Assembly (NCBI GenBank): GCA_963920635.1
Contig: OY987299.1
Coordinates: forward strand, 131,809,373-131,873,372
DNA: 64,000 nt
Direction: 5' to 3'
From: Pseudeuparius sepicola
Lineage: Eukaryota > Arthropoda > Insecta > Coleoptera > Anthribidae
Below the pieces are notes generated by a model. The model did no database searches. It was not told the origin of the DNA and saw nothing but the letters and a program-made list of their open reading frames with translations. The position numbers were made by a program, and so were the translations under genes. Shown here one piece after another: positions 31,072 through 40,560 of this stretch. Each line of letters opens with the position of its first letter. Positions within the stretch are counted from its first letter, which is position 1.

Positions 31072-32579
31072 ATGCACACCTGAGTCTGAAGCTGACACTG
31101 GTGAACCTAGTAGGAAAAAGTAATTTCATATTTCAGACAATAAATATATCCACATAACCAAATATATGTACAGCGTGTGTCAAGGAAGAATCCCACCCCA
31201 TTAACTTTTTAATTTTTCAACATAGAAAAAAACGTTTCAAATGAAAGTTGTGGGGAATTTTGTGTTTTTGATAGTGTCAACCGTTTTTATACTCAAAAAA
31301 GTAGGGCAAACCAAACTTGTAGTTTTTGATGGAAACTTTATATTTTTGAAATCCATAATTATTTCAATAATAATAATCATAAGTTCAATCCGTTCCATCC
31401 CCATTCCCATTGTTCATAGATTTTTTTCTTTTGCCTTTTTGTTGCAGAATAAAAAGATGCACTAAAATGATGGACCTACCTGCAAGACCAAAAAGTTACG
31501 AGTAAAAGCACGATCCAAAATCAGCGCAGGTGGCGCCCTCTGTGAGATACGGCGAAATTGACACTTTCAGCTTATTCTCCATATCTCCATCCCCAAAACA
31601 CAGCAGTTCAGTTCAGCAGCTTCATTATTTTGGGAGATCTAGCCATAATTCAATTTCAAAAAAAGAACTTCAACGCCCTGTATCTCTAAAACAAACAACA
31701 TTTCCATAAGGCATGTTGGCCTCAATACATATTTTGGTCCCCCCTTCTTCGGTTTCGGGATTTCCCATTCTCAATAAATCAATTTGTATAATTTGATAAA
31801 CAGCTGATAACACGCATGTGCGTAAAGACAGGAAATTAAGTATAGTTATATAAATAAAAATGTAAAAATTGTATTTATTAGATTAGTCATATAATATGTT
31901 CAACCTCAGCTTTATTTGTTTGTATGAGTGTTCAATATACATATTTTTTAAATTGAATTTGACTTTTTATACTGCTAGAAGCTCATAATGAAATATTATA
32001 CATGTATATATCAAATTCAAAATTGTATTAAACAGACATCAATTCGATGGGAACTTTTATACGCTATTATTTTTTCCAAGCATTTCTTGTTATAAGAACT
32101 ATAATAAGGGTAGGTACTTAACTTTCTAAGATTTTTAGATCACGTTTATAACTAAATTCATTATTTTATAACGAGACAGCCATAGGTAAATATTCCAAGT
32201 CATTTTTATTCTGTAAAATTCGAAAGTTTGATGTGAATTATGATTGGAAATATTTTGACCCCTTTAGAATCTATGGCACTGGCATGTCACATAAAACCTG
32301 ATGGCAGTTGGACACTGACATATAACCTATTACAAGCCCCCTTGTGGTCTCCTTGGTGTATATAAAAAACAAACTTCCCCTCAAGGCTTCACTCTTCCTA
32401 TGCGATAGACTGTGACATGCTGGGTCCTGGGTCCCCTTATTTTAAAGGGTCCCTGGATATACCTCACAATATTTTTTGTCAATATCATACAAATACTTTT
32501 TGTCACTAATATCCAATCCTATTAGTTTCAAAAAAACACCAACAAAAAACCTAATCGGTTCCCAAATAGCCACAAACAC

Positions 32580-32865
32580 ATTTTTTCCGGATTTAATCGA
32601 CGCAGGGGCCACTTAACAGAAAATTACCTTTTTTTTTTGTGGCGCGCTCCGACCAGATTAATTCCCTACCATGTAGGAGGGCCCGGCTGGATAATAACGA
32701 CAGCTGTTGGTGAAATAGTGGTCCATCATCGGAAACGTTAGCCCGTGCCCACCCCGGCACCAGTTATTAGCCCGATTTATGTGGAGGTGTTGGGTGGTGA
32801 GACCGGACAGCGGACAGCGTCATCCGAACCAAGAAATTGTTCAGTTCTCCTTCCTTTTCTCGTTA
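32580..32865. other. GC-rich unique island interrupted by a fold-back
   Basis: Includes GGCGCGCTCCGACC, GGAGGGCCCGGCTGG and CCCGTGCCCACCCCGGCACC runs. It is cut at 32866 by the fold-back element. The two plus-strand frames at 32745-32997 cross this boundary and are not genes. Confidence 0.35.
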
Positions 32866-33300
32866 TACACGGTGATTCAGTTTTATCCTGCGACACTTCA
32901 ACGGGTGATAGGAAACCAAAAAGTAACCGCTCTTTCTTCTATAAACTATATCATTTTAAGGCCTTATAAAAAATGTTACAGGGTGTTAAAGTTGTAAGAA
33001 ACATGTGGACTTTATTGAATATTTACCAAACTAGTTGAGATATTTAAGTCATATTTGGTACACGTTATAATGGCATGGGTTAGCATAAAACCTGTTAATA
33101 TCATACACCTTGAATAACCAGTGGCGTAGAAGTGTGTAGTTAGTATAATTGTTTTTAGAAGAAGAAAATGAACCACCTTCTATAGCAATAAAATTTAAAA
33201 TTCAATTTCTTATGTAAATTTTAAATAAAAATGTTCTCTTTGTAATTTTTCGTATGTGTCATGGTTTCGTGGCAAATTTGATTTTTTTTTGTATTATTTA

Positions 33301-33506
33301 CGTTACGACAGATTTAGATATATATAATCAACGACGTACGTTTCGGCTTTTTACTGGCCATCATCAGGCTAGTAAATTTGTTTACATAATGTTATAAATA
33401 TTATGTTTGTGTTCAAATCTGTCGTAACCTACAATTTTTTTTAAATGGTAGAAACCCAGGAAGTTTTTCTCTACTAAACGAAACCTACTAGGAAAACACG
33501 ACGAAA
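33301..33506 (-). mobile_element. 206-bp Penelope-like insertion with 10-bp target duplication
   Basis: Flanked by GTATTATTTA on both sides (33291-33300, 33507-33516). The related family F copy at 56352-57122 has a single GTATTATTT at the equivalent position. The insert holds a hammerhead-like motif bracketed by an exact 14-bp inverted repeat (GTTACGACAGATTT), then the module shared with 955-1003. It encodes no protein and must have been mobilised in trans, presumably by a PLE such as the source of the GIY-YIG ORF at 44 kb. Confidence 0.8.
33327..33375 (-). ncRNA. Hammerhead-like ribozyme motif, copy 2
   Basis: The minus strand reads CTGATGA, T, GGC, a CAGTAAAAA loop, GCC, GAAA, CGTACG, TC. 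Stem II differs from copy 1 (GGC/GCC against GGTC/GGCC) yet still pairs, while the core bases are unchanged, which favours a structural RNA. AGC before the core can pair with GTT after the cleavage triplet (one G-U). The same extra U as in copy 1 follows the CUGAUGA core. Confidence 0.6.
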
Positions 33507-34256
33507 GTATTATTTAGGGGTATTTCTGAAAAATTATCTAAAAAAATTGCTCCATAAGTAACACTTAAAGTAGAAATAATGTGTTTGATACTTGAAATAA
33601 AGTAACTTTTTCCAATAAACTTACCTATTTCAGGCTATACCTTTGAAGATACAGGGTCTAAAACGTTTAAGGAAGAAACAATTACTGTTACGCTCTGTAT
33701 CTTGAAAAGCAAGACCTTGAATGGGTAAGTTTATTGGGAAAAGTTACTGTATTTAAAGTAAGAAACACGTTTTTTCTACTGTGAGTCTTACTTATGGAGC
33801 GAATTTTGAAGTTAATTTTTCACAAATACCCCGAAATAATACGAAAAAATCAAATTTGCTATGAAACAATGACACATATGAAAAAATGCTAAGAGAACGT
33901 TTTTGTTTATAATTAAGATTTACAACAGAAATTGAATACATTTTATTGCTATCAACGTGGTTCATTTTTTGTTATAAAAACAATTACCCCAATCTAAGCC
34001 ACTGGTTGTTCAATGTGTTTGATATTAACAGGTTTTATGCTAACTCATGCCATTATAACGTGCACCAAATATGGCTTAAATATCTCAACTAGTTTGGTAA
34101 ATATTCAATAAAGTCCACATATTTCTTACAACTTTAACACCCTGTAACTTTTTTATAGGGCCTTAAAATGATATAGTTTATAGAAGAAAGGGCAGTTATT
34201 TTTTGGTTTTCTATCACCTGTTGAAGTGTCGCACAATAAAACTGAATCACCCTGTA

Positions 34257-35133
34257 TACAGTGTGGTCATTTGAGTGTGCAACATATGAGACTTTTTTTA
34301 TTAATTGCACAACCAAAATACAGATATTGCCGAAAGTTGATGCATGTTCAATAATCATATTTGGGGCACAATGGTTGCAAAATTTAAAAATTGTACAAGA
34401 GTAAATTACCCTTATTTCAAAAAATCCAGCAAAAGGTTATAAAGGAGAGTTGTTTAGAATTAAAATCTATGCCTAGATACCAAAACATATCCGCCTAAGA
34501 AAAAATTTTTTCGTCAATTAATTTCCAGTTTCTTAATAAATAAACATTTACAATAAAAATTTTGCACCTTCAATTAGAGTTTTTTAATACACACATTATC
34601 ATTACTAATGTTTCACCTTGTTCAGAAGAATTTCTGAAATTTTAAAGTTTTGTTTAATATCGTTGTAACAAACATGAAGTTTGTGATTCCCTAAAAAATT
34701 AAAAATCTAAGTTAATTTTACAAAAATATGCTCGAATTTGAACAAAGTTATGCGAAATTGATTTAATTTTGATTGATTTATGAAATTATTTAGGATGAAT
34801 ATTAAAACAATATTTTTAGGAAGTTATTAATGTTTTTCAAAAAATATATTTTTTTGTCTTAGGAGGCCATGTTTTGGAATTTAGCCATACCTTCTAATTC
34901 TAGATAACTTTTCTTAATAACATTTTGCTGAATTTTCTGAAATAAGGGTACTTTACTCTTGTACAATTTTTATATTGTTTGACCTACCCTGTATGCTGTT
35001 TGACTTGCAACCATTCTAAGTGCGCCTAATATGATTATCGAACATGCAACACCTTTCGGGAGTATTTGTATTTTCGTTGTGCAATTAATAAAAAAAAATC
35101 CCATACGTTGCACACTTAAATGACCACACTGTA
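34257..35133. mobile_element. Fold-back element with TACAGTGTGGTCATT ends
   Basis: Left end TACAGTGTGGTCATTTGAGT, right end the inverse of TACAGTGTGGTCATTTAAGT. The arms pair through TTAATTGCACAAC and a GTACAAGAGTAAA block (left 34393-34406, right inverse near 34955), with the centre near 34680. It starts immediately at the right tip of 32866-34256, with the two sharing the TATA junction, so one inserted into the TA target of the other. The minus frame 34134-34358 crosses the junction and is spurious. Confidence 0.9.
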
Positions 35134-35540
35134 TATACAATAAATTAAAATGCCGAATCCCAGCAGAGCTGCAAATCAAAGGTCATTTCTTGAATGATTT
35201 AAATAGAATGATTTAAATAGAAGATCAATTTTGGCATGTCCAATGATTTAAATCAAAGATACTTTGTGTGTTCAAAAATGATCTATCCTGTAATAAATAA
35301 ATCGTTTTTCAAAAGATTTATAAATATGTAATTATAAGTGATTTAAATCATTAAGAATGATTTTTCACCCCTTAACTTTTAACTTAGAAAAAAATGATAA
35401 ATAATATGGATTAATATTTGACTAGTTGAACCCCAACTTCTAGATCATTTGGTGCGGATTGTCTTTGTACCTACATAATAGTATATAAGATAAAAGGGAT
35501 TTTTCAAGCCCCATCATTTACACTTTCTGAAACACATAAT
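35134..35540. other. AT-rich stretch with recurrent TGATTTAAAT
   Basis: TGATTTAAAT occurs at about 35194, 35208, 35243 and 35339, the last being part of the palindrome-like TGATTTAAATCA. Two of the copies are direct 14-bp neighbours. It could be a short tandem derivative or a clustered binding site. No gene. Confidence 0.4.
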
Positions 35541-36189
35541 TTATGTTATTAGGTCAAAGTTCCGTGAAAATTCCAATAAACACCGGTTAAACGGCGTAAA
35601 ATATGATAAATAAAGACTTCTATGTGGGTATATGTGGCATTTCCTGAACTCTGAACTGTAACAACGATAATTGCCTCCAGAGGAATCATTAAGATGTTAT
35701 TGGAGATAATTATAGAATGCAGTTCGAAATTATAGCATGCAGGTTCGTAGAAATGTTTATCACTAAGAAAACCACTTTTGCCTTTATCGCCATGTAAGAA
35801 ATACAGTTTCTTTTTGAGAGCAGGAAACAAGAGTTGAATACAAAACAGAATTGTTTCTTTCGTGTAGAGACTTGGCAACATTGGATATAAATTCGAAAAA
35901 CACAGGTCCGCTATGTTTGGCGGGAATGGCCATGTGACCACGCATGTCTATACAACATGTGCTTACTCCATTGGAGGTATAAAAGGTAAATGTAAATTGC
36001 TACAGGGTCGTTTAATACGAAAATCAAAACGGACCTTTTCAGTAAAAGAAATTTTGGGGAACAATTTAAGTTTTGAATTTTAATCATAAACAGTGGTGAA
36101 TTTTGTTTAGATATGTGAAATAGTTCGATGATACTTTAATTACGCGAAGTGGATCAGATTTAAGACTTAACTAATGTGGGAAAATAACG
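35541..36189. other. Unassigned interval
   Basis: A 130-residue minus-strand frame (35549-35941) is the longest here, but it lacks an ATG start and any recognisable domain. A GGTATAAAAGG box on the plus strand at 35974-35984 could be a TATA element, but no coding frame follows. Confidence 0.3.
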
Positions 36190-37315
36190 ACAAAAATCAC
36201 GTGACCATCTTAGTCCGACGTTACATGTCATTTGTCACATAACTGAAATCGACAGGTTGAGTTATGAGAAGTTTTAAATGTTTAAAGAGTTTTTAAAGGT
36301 GTTAGTATATATTTTTGAAACAAGTTTGTGTCTAGTGCGCGTGCGTCCTGGCGGATGGGACCCGCCCAGGTGTTATTATGGCCTCTGGGTGGGAGCCGTG
36401 CCGTCCAGGAGTATTGGTGCCGCTCGCGCCGACGCGTGAGCGCTGTAAGGGGAATTCTCCCCCCGGAATGAACAGTGGAGCCTGAGACACAGACGGGTGA
36501 ACTGCTTACGGGGGATCCACGAGTTCAGACGGTCCGGGTGGCTGGATGCCGTTCCCGTTGACCACGTCCGGGTTTGTGTATTTTGTATTCATAATTCACC
36601 TTGTGCGAAATAAATCAGTGTTTTAACGTACTCGAGGATTTTCGTTGTCGACCCACACCCTGATACGGTTCCTATTCGGCCTTTCACGCTGCCGATCAAC
36701 TGGGACCTCGTCAATATTTACAGTATACTGAGATGAGTTTTCATTTTTATTTCGTAAAAAATAACCTAAATACCAAATATTGGGTCTGTTTATATTATAT
36801 TTATACATATTACAAGAGCGAGGAAGAAAATGTCACCACAACAACATTTGATTTGCCTCGGGATGAAAATTTGCGCCAAAAATGGATTCGTCAAATTCCA
36901 ACTGAGATTTAATTCCCAAAAAGTATGTATGGTTAACACATTTTCAAGAAAGTGGAACAATTAAAGTGGATAAATGTGTTGTGGGAAGAAAATACCTTTA
37001 GGGAATATCACCTAAGCTAAAGGAAGGTGCTGTCCCAACAATTGTTGAGAATGTGCCAAAATATTTGAGTGCAGTGCCGTTTAACTCTCAGCCCAAAACA
37101 GCTGAGGCAGGTTGAAAATTTTGAAAAAACAATTAGAGAAAGCCTGGATGCACAAAACCAATAAGGTAATAGATGAAAGAAAACTCGCTAAATTGTTACG
37201 AAATTTGTTTTTTCTATTTATCTCCGAAAATGCCTTTTATCATACAGGACTAAGTTGGTCACGTGACTACTCGATTATGCGTTAGCGCCATGGCCTGTCT
37301 TTATCGTCGGCCTCG
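36190..37315 (+). mobile_element. THAP-domain DNA transposon, plus strand copy
   Basis: The left inner terminal repeat TCACGTGACCATCTTAGTCC (36197-36216) is mirrored at 37250-37270 (GGACTAAGTTGGTCACGTGA). The right end continues outward through GGCCTGTCTTTATCGTCGGC, matching the outer end of the 25.5-kb copy, while the left outer ~45 bp are lost. The interior holds a GC-rich leader and a broken THAP coding region. P-element-like transposons carry N-terminal THAP domains, so that superfamily is likely; no catalytic domain remains. Confidence 0.7.
36790..37095 (+). pseudogene. THAP zinc-finger remnant
   Basis: The frame contains FDLPRDENLRQKWIRQIPTE followed by a stop, then, shifted, KKYVWLTHFQESGTIKV and later LKEGAVPTIVENVPKYL. 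These correspond to the THAP landmarks: an F-x-x-P motif before a conserved Trp, the second metal-binding segment ending in HF, and the A-V-P-T box. The first cysteine pair is degraded (only VC near 36783), and there is at least one frameshift and two stops. The inverted copy near 24.72-24.84 kb retains only the beginning. Confidence 0.75.
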
Positions 37316-37940
37316 GGAAAATAAAAGTACTTAGAAACATTATTTGACACTTTTATGACAGTCATAACATCCAACAATTCCAAAATAGCCGAACCGTAAA
37401 AATTCAAACCACAAAAGAATGAATTAGACAAGCGGTCGTCACTTTACTATGTTATACAATCGATACGAAATAGTTTCGGTAATCCTTTCACGGATCTCAC
37501 AGATGAAAGTATCTGCATGTCGATCCAGTTCCAGATAAGGTCCTCCGAAACTTGTCTAACGCGAAAATATTGACAACCACGGTCCGCAGTCTTGCTACGT
37601 TGGTTATAAGATCTGTAGATATTTTTTCAGAGGAGATGTCTTTCTCGGGCCAAAAATAATATTCCTAGATCATCCAAAGTTGTTATACAATTAAAACTTT
37701 CCGTATCATCGTGCAACAGATGGTTAGGTAAAGTATAAATGAACTCATTTAGAACACAGTGTTATACGGGGCGCGATCTATTTCATAGCATTTATCACGC
37801 TCTGCTACTGGTAAGAATACTAGACTTATCGGTAGAAATCACCCGTATAAAATTAAAAGGTTCTTATGCGGTCGACGTCGACCTAGTCAAGGAGGCAGCC
37901 GAGAAGAAAGCGAGCGTAGCGATTTGATTGGTCGGCGCTT
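37316..37940. other. Unassigned unique interval
   Basis: Balanced composition, no repeat partner. The frame 37739-37927 (62 residues, true ATG at 37739) has an acidic/lysine-rich tail but no domain. It leads into the promoter-like segment and may be host DNA. Confidence 0.3.
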
Positions 37941-38100
37941 CGGAGATCCACGGAGCAGGTGTCGACGTAGGCCAGTTAGGCCATTATATAACCAGTGCCG
38001 TGCGCGGAAATAAGGATTGCGCTTCATTTTACGGATTTTGGTTTTGTGTGTAGATTTTTGTGTGGTGTTGTTTTGTGTGTAACAAAATTATTGGTTTGCT
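37941..38100 (+). promoter_or_regulatory. TATA plus initiator core promoter candidate
   Basis: ATTGGTCGGCGC (an inverted CCAAT-type box) at 37928-37939 is followed by TATATAA at 37985-37991 and an initiator-like TTCATTTT at 38023, about 38 bases downstream. The GC-rich upstream and T/G-rich leader fit an insect core promoter. No ORF with a recognisable domain begins downstream before the repeat at 38418, so the gene it served is unknown or was replaced by repeats. Confidence 0.35.
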
Positions 38101-38417
38101 TTGGTTTGAATTTCTTTCTTCTTTTTTATGCTGTTCCAAGTGAGTTCATTTATACCATACCTGCAAATCCAAAAAAAAAACATTAGAAACACTGTTTAAA
38201 GCAATCAATAAAGTAGGGAGCATTTCTTTCAGTGAAGCATATCATCGCTTTATCAATTCAGGTAGGTAGTATGGACTTTGAGGTATTTTACGTATTCAAA
38301 ATCATAACGTAAGATATCTATCTGATCGTTGTATTCATTTCTATTCTAATATGTTTTTAAGTGCTAAATGAATTCTATATAAAGTGCAAGTGGTTATAGA
38401 GCAAAGTTTCGTAGTTT

Positions 38418-39583
38418 AGTAAGTTTTTTTCGATGACCATTATGGGGATCTCGGAAACTAGCAGTTTTGAATGCTCAATGTAAAGCCACTTTTGTATTTT
38501 TAAAAAAGTTTATGGCTCACTAGATATTTTGAAAAGAGCGATTTTTTGCTATTTCATCAGATCTCTGTAGCCCCGTTATTTCTGATTATACAGAAAAACA
38601 GTAGTGGCAAAAATTGTAGATAATTTTGGGCCTAATAAGATAATCTAATCCGATTTGTTTGTGACTTTTGAGATATGACATAAACTTGTGTTTTTTTTTT
38701 CAATGTAAATCATAGTTGGCTGTGGCCTTATCAAATCGGCCATTTTTGAGCTTTTCAATGATATAACACTTGGCATATTTATTATAAAAAAATAAAAGAG
38801 CTATGGCTAATTTTCTGATTTTTTAATATTTTCACATAGGTAGTCAGCCATGGAATATTTTCATAATTACGTTATATTTTATAATTAGAAATACTTCAAA
38901 CTTTCTAATATTTTGCTTTAGCTGGTAACAAAATGTAACAAAATAAAACAAAAATTTAAAAACTCGTATTCACATTATTATTATTTTAAAAGGTCAGCTT
39001 TTAAAACTATATAATTATGTGGTGGAGCTCCATCATGATAGTTTTTGTTTTATTTTGTTACATTTTGTTACCAGCTAAAAATAAAATATTTGAAAGTTTG
39101 AAGTATGTCTTATTATAAAATAGAACGTAATTATGAAAATATTCCATTATTTTTATAATTATTTATTATTTCCTTTTTTTCATAATTACTATGCCCAGTA
39201 TTATATCCTTGGAAAGCTCAAAAAAGGGCCGATTTGATAAGGCCACAGCCAACTATGGTTTGCATTTAAAAAAACACAAGTTTAAGTCATATCTCAAAAA
39301 TCACAAACAACATAAAAAATTGGATCAGATTATCTTATAATGCCCAAAATTATCTACAATTTTTTTCTCTACAGTTTTTCTGTATAATCAGAAATAACGG
39401 AGCTACAGAGATCTGATAGCCAAATATCACTCTTTTCAAAATATCTAGTGAGCCATGAACTTTTTTAAAAATCCAACAAGGACATTAGATTGAGCATTCA
39501 AAACTGCAATTCTCTCCCCATGTTCTAGCTCTGCTAGTTTCCGAGATCTGCATAGTGGTCATTGAAAAAAAAATCACCCTGTA
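38418..39583. mobile_element. Fold-back mariner-like element (family M, copy 2)
   Basis: The left arm starts AGTTTTTTTCGATGACCATT, lacking the outer CAGGGTG; the right arm ends AATCACCCTGTA. The arms are about 560 bp, and the centre near 39020 retains TTATCATGATGGAGCTCCACC-type sequence shared with copies 3 and 4. There is no transposase remnant. It shows more mismatches between its arms than copy 3. Confidence 0.85.
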
Positions 39584-39639
39584 TACTTTCTTTTCGTTTT
39601 GGGATATCTCATCTGACAATGTTGCTAAATCTGATGCTT

Positions 39640-39850
39640 GCGACTGGTGGCCATATATTTCCTGCCGAAAATTATCCCCATAAACATCTTAATTTATCGT
39701 CGGTCGGTAGTCCGAACAATATAATTAAATAGTCCGAGAAGAATGAAGGGCTGCTGGCGGCGAGTTAACACCATCGAAATTCGCCGAGCGCATACTTTCG
39801 TGCATAGGCGTTCCGGAACACCAGTGGCGGCGTCAGGGGTGGCCAAGGAA
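39640..39850. other. GC-richer unique island
   Basis: Contains AATTTATCGTCGGTCGG, CTGCTGGCGGCGAG and CACCAGTGGCGGCGTCAGGGG. The last resembles a hAT tip (CAGTGGCGGCGTCAGG at 39825), but no partner or duplication was found. Confidence 0.3.
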
Positions 39851-40356
39851 CTTTATCAATGTTGCTAATTTGGTTTGGTACCACAAACAGAAACAATTAA
39901 ATTTTTGTCATCTAAGTACCTACTCTGAGTATATCTGTCGCAGTCGAATATAGTAAACTCGGTAGGTAGTTCTACGAAAAGCCTGGTCTTTTTCTAAATA
40001 ACTTGAATGATTTCATATCTCGCCTACGACAGTTCGAAGTTCAAAGCCATCAAATGTATCAAGAAGAAATTAAGGTTATGTTGACATATAGTTAATTTTC
40101 TTCTGTAGTATTTTTTTGTTTCACAGATTTAATTATTTGGCCTTTTTATGACGTTTAAATAGACATTTATTTTTTGTGAACCTCTCTATTACCAAATATA
40201 GTCCTCCTTACGGCAGAATGCGTGCGACGCAAGGGGGAAGAACTCGTAAATATTATAGAATTATGCACAGTTCAGGGGCGTAGCTCAATTTTGTGTAACT
40301 CACTGACTTAATTTTCATATAATTGTTAATATTATTCTTAGCGGTGATTCCTTAGA

Positions 40357-40437
40357 CTATGGAGGAAGGCAAACCCTTATAACATTGGCAATTGTTTCTC
40401 GTGCTTGAGAATGCAACGTTCTTCCCTGTTTACTCAT
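40357..40437 (-). CDS. Transposase first exon with HSQARETIANV motif
   Basis: Minus-strand ATG at 40437 opens MSKQGRTLHSQARETIANVI, then RVCLPP and a stop after 26 codons. H-S-Q-x-R-E-x-I-x-N-V is the first helix of the same HTH type seen at 10966-11130, where the sequence continues into VKYF and a recognition helix. Here the continuation is missing, as if the exon ended near the ATAAGG|GTTTGC position. It is probably a separated 5-prime exon of an IS630/Tc1/mariner-like transposase. Confidence 0.5.
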   Translation of the reverse strand: MSKQGRTLHSQARETIANVIRVCLPP

Positions 40438-40560
40438 TTTGCGCACGTTAACTCCCGAACATTCGAAACGCCACTGAACTCTCTGAGCCGGCGGCCAAGC
40501 TTGCCGGCGGCCGAAAAAGTGAGCGCTGTGTGGTAGACCAAATACGCAGTTAACTTTGCG
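40438..40560 (-). promoter_or_regulatory. TATA-less promoter of the transposase exon
   Basis: The insect initiator consensus TTCAGT lies on the minus strand at 40473-40478, about 36 bases before the ATG. It is preceded by two GCCGCCGGC blocks (GGCCGCCGGC at 40498-40507 region). There is no TATA box. The GC-rich, initiator-driven layout resembles the other GC-rich promoter-like patches in this window. Confidence 0.4.

Larger units (their letters stand above)
30089..32455. mobile_element. 2.37-kb hAT-type element with perfect 8-bp target duplication
   Basis: Left end CAGGGACCCTTTAAAATAAG, right end its inverse, flanked on both sides by GATATACC (30081-30088 and 32456-32463). CAGGG-type tips with 8-bp duplication fit the hAT superfamily. 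The terminal repeat is about 28 bp plus a GACCCAGCAT block. No catalytic motif is readable; the 87-residue minus frame (30489-30752) overlaps a 77-residue plus frame and neither shows a known domain. It contains a 64-bp exact direct repeat with exon-like properties. Probably non-autonomous. Confidence 0.85.
32866..34256. mobile_element. Fold-back family F, complete copy with a PLE insertion
   Basis: The left tip is TACACGGTGATTCAGTTTTA; the right tip is the inverse of TACAGGGTGATTCAGTTTTA. Arms of about 400 bp pair throughout (TTTACCAAACTAGTTGAGAT and its complement at 34084-34103), and the centre is near 33680. An unrelated 206-bp sequence interrupts the left arm at 33301-33506. Related partial copies lie at 29560-29824 and 56352-57122. 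There is no transposase remnant. Confidence 0.9.

Noticed and set aside
35549..35941. 130-residue minus-strand frame
   Set aside because: It starts from a GTG with an in-frame stop upstream, has no ATG start, no domain and no repeat partner.
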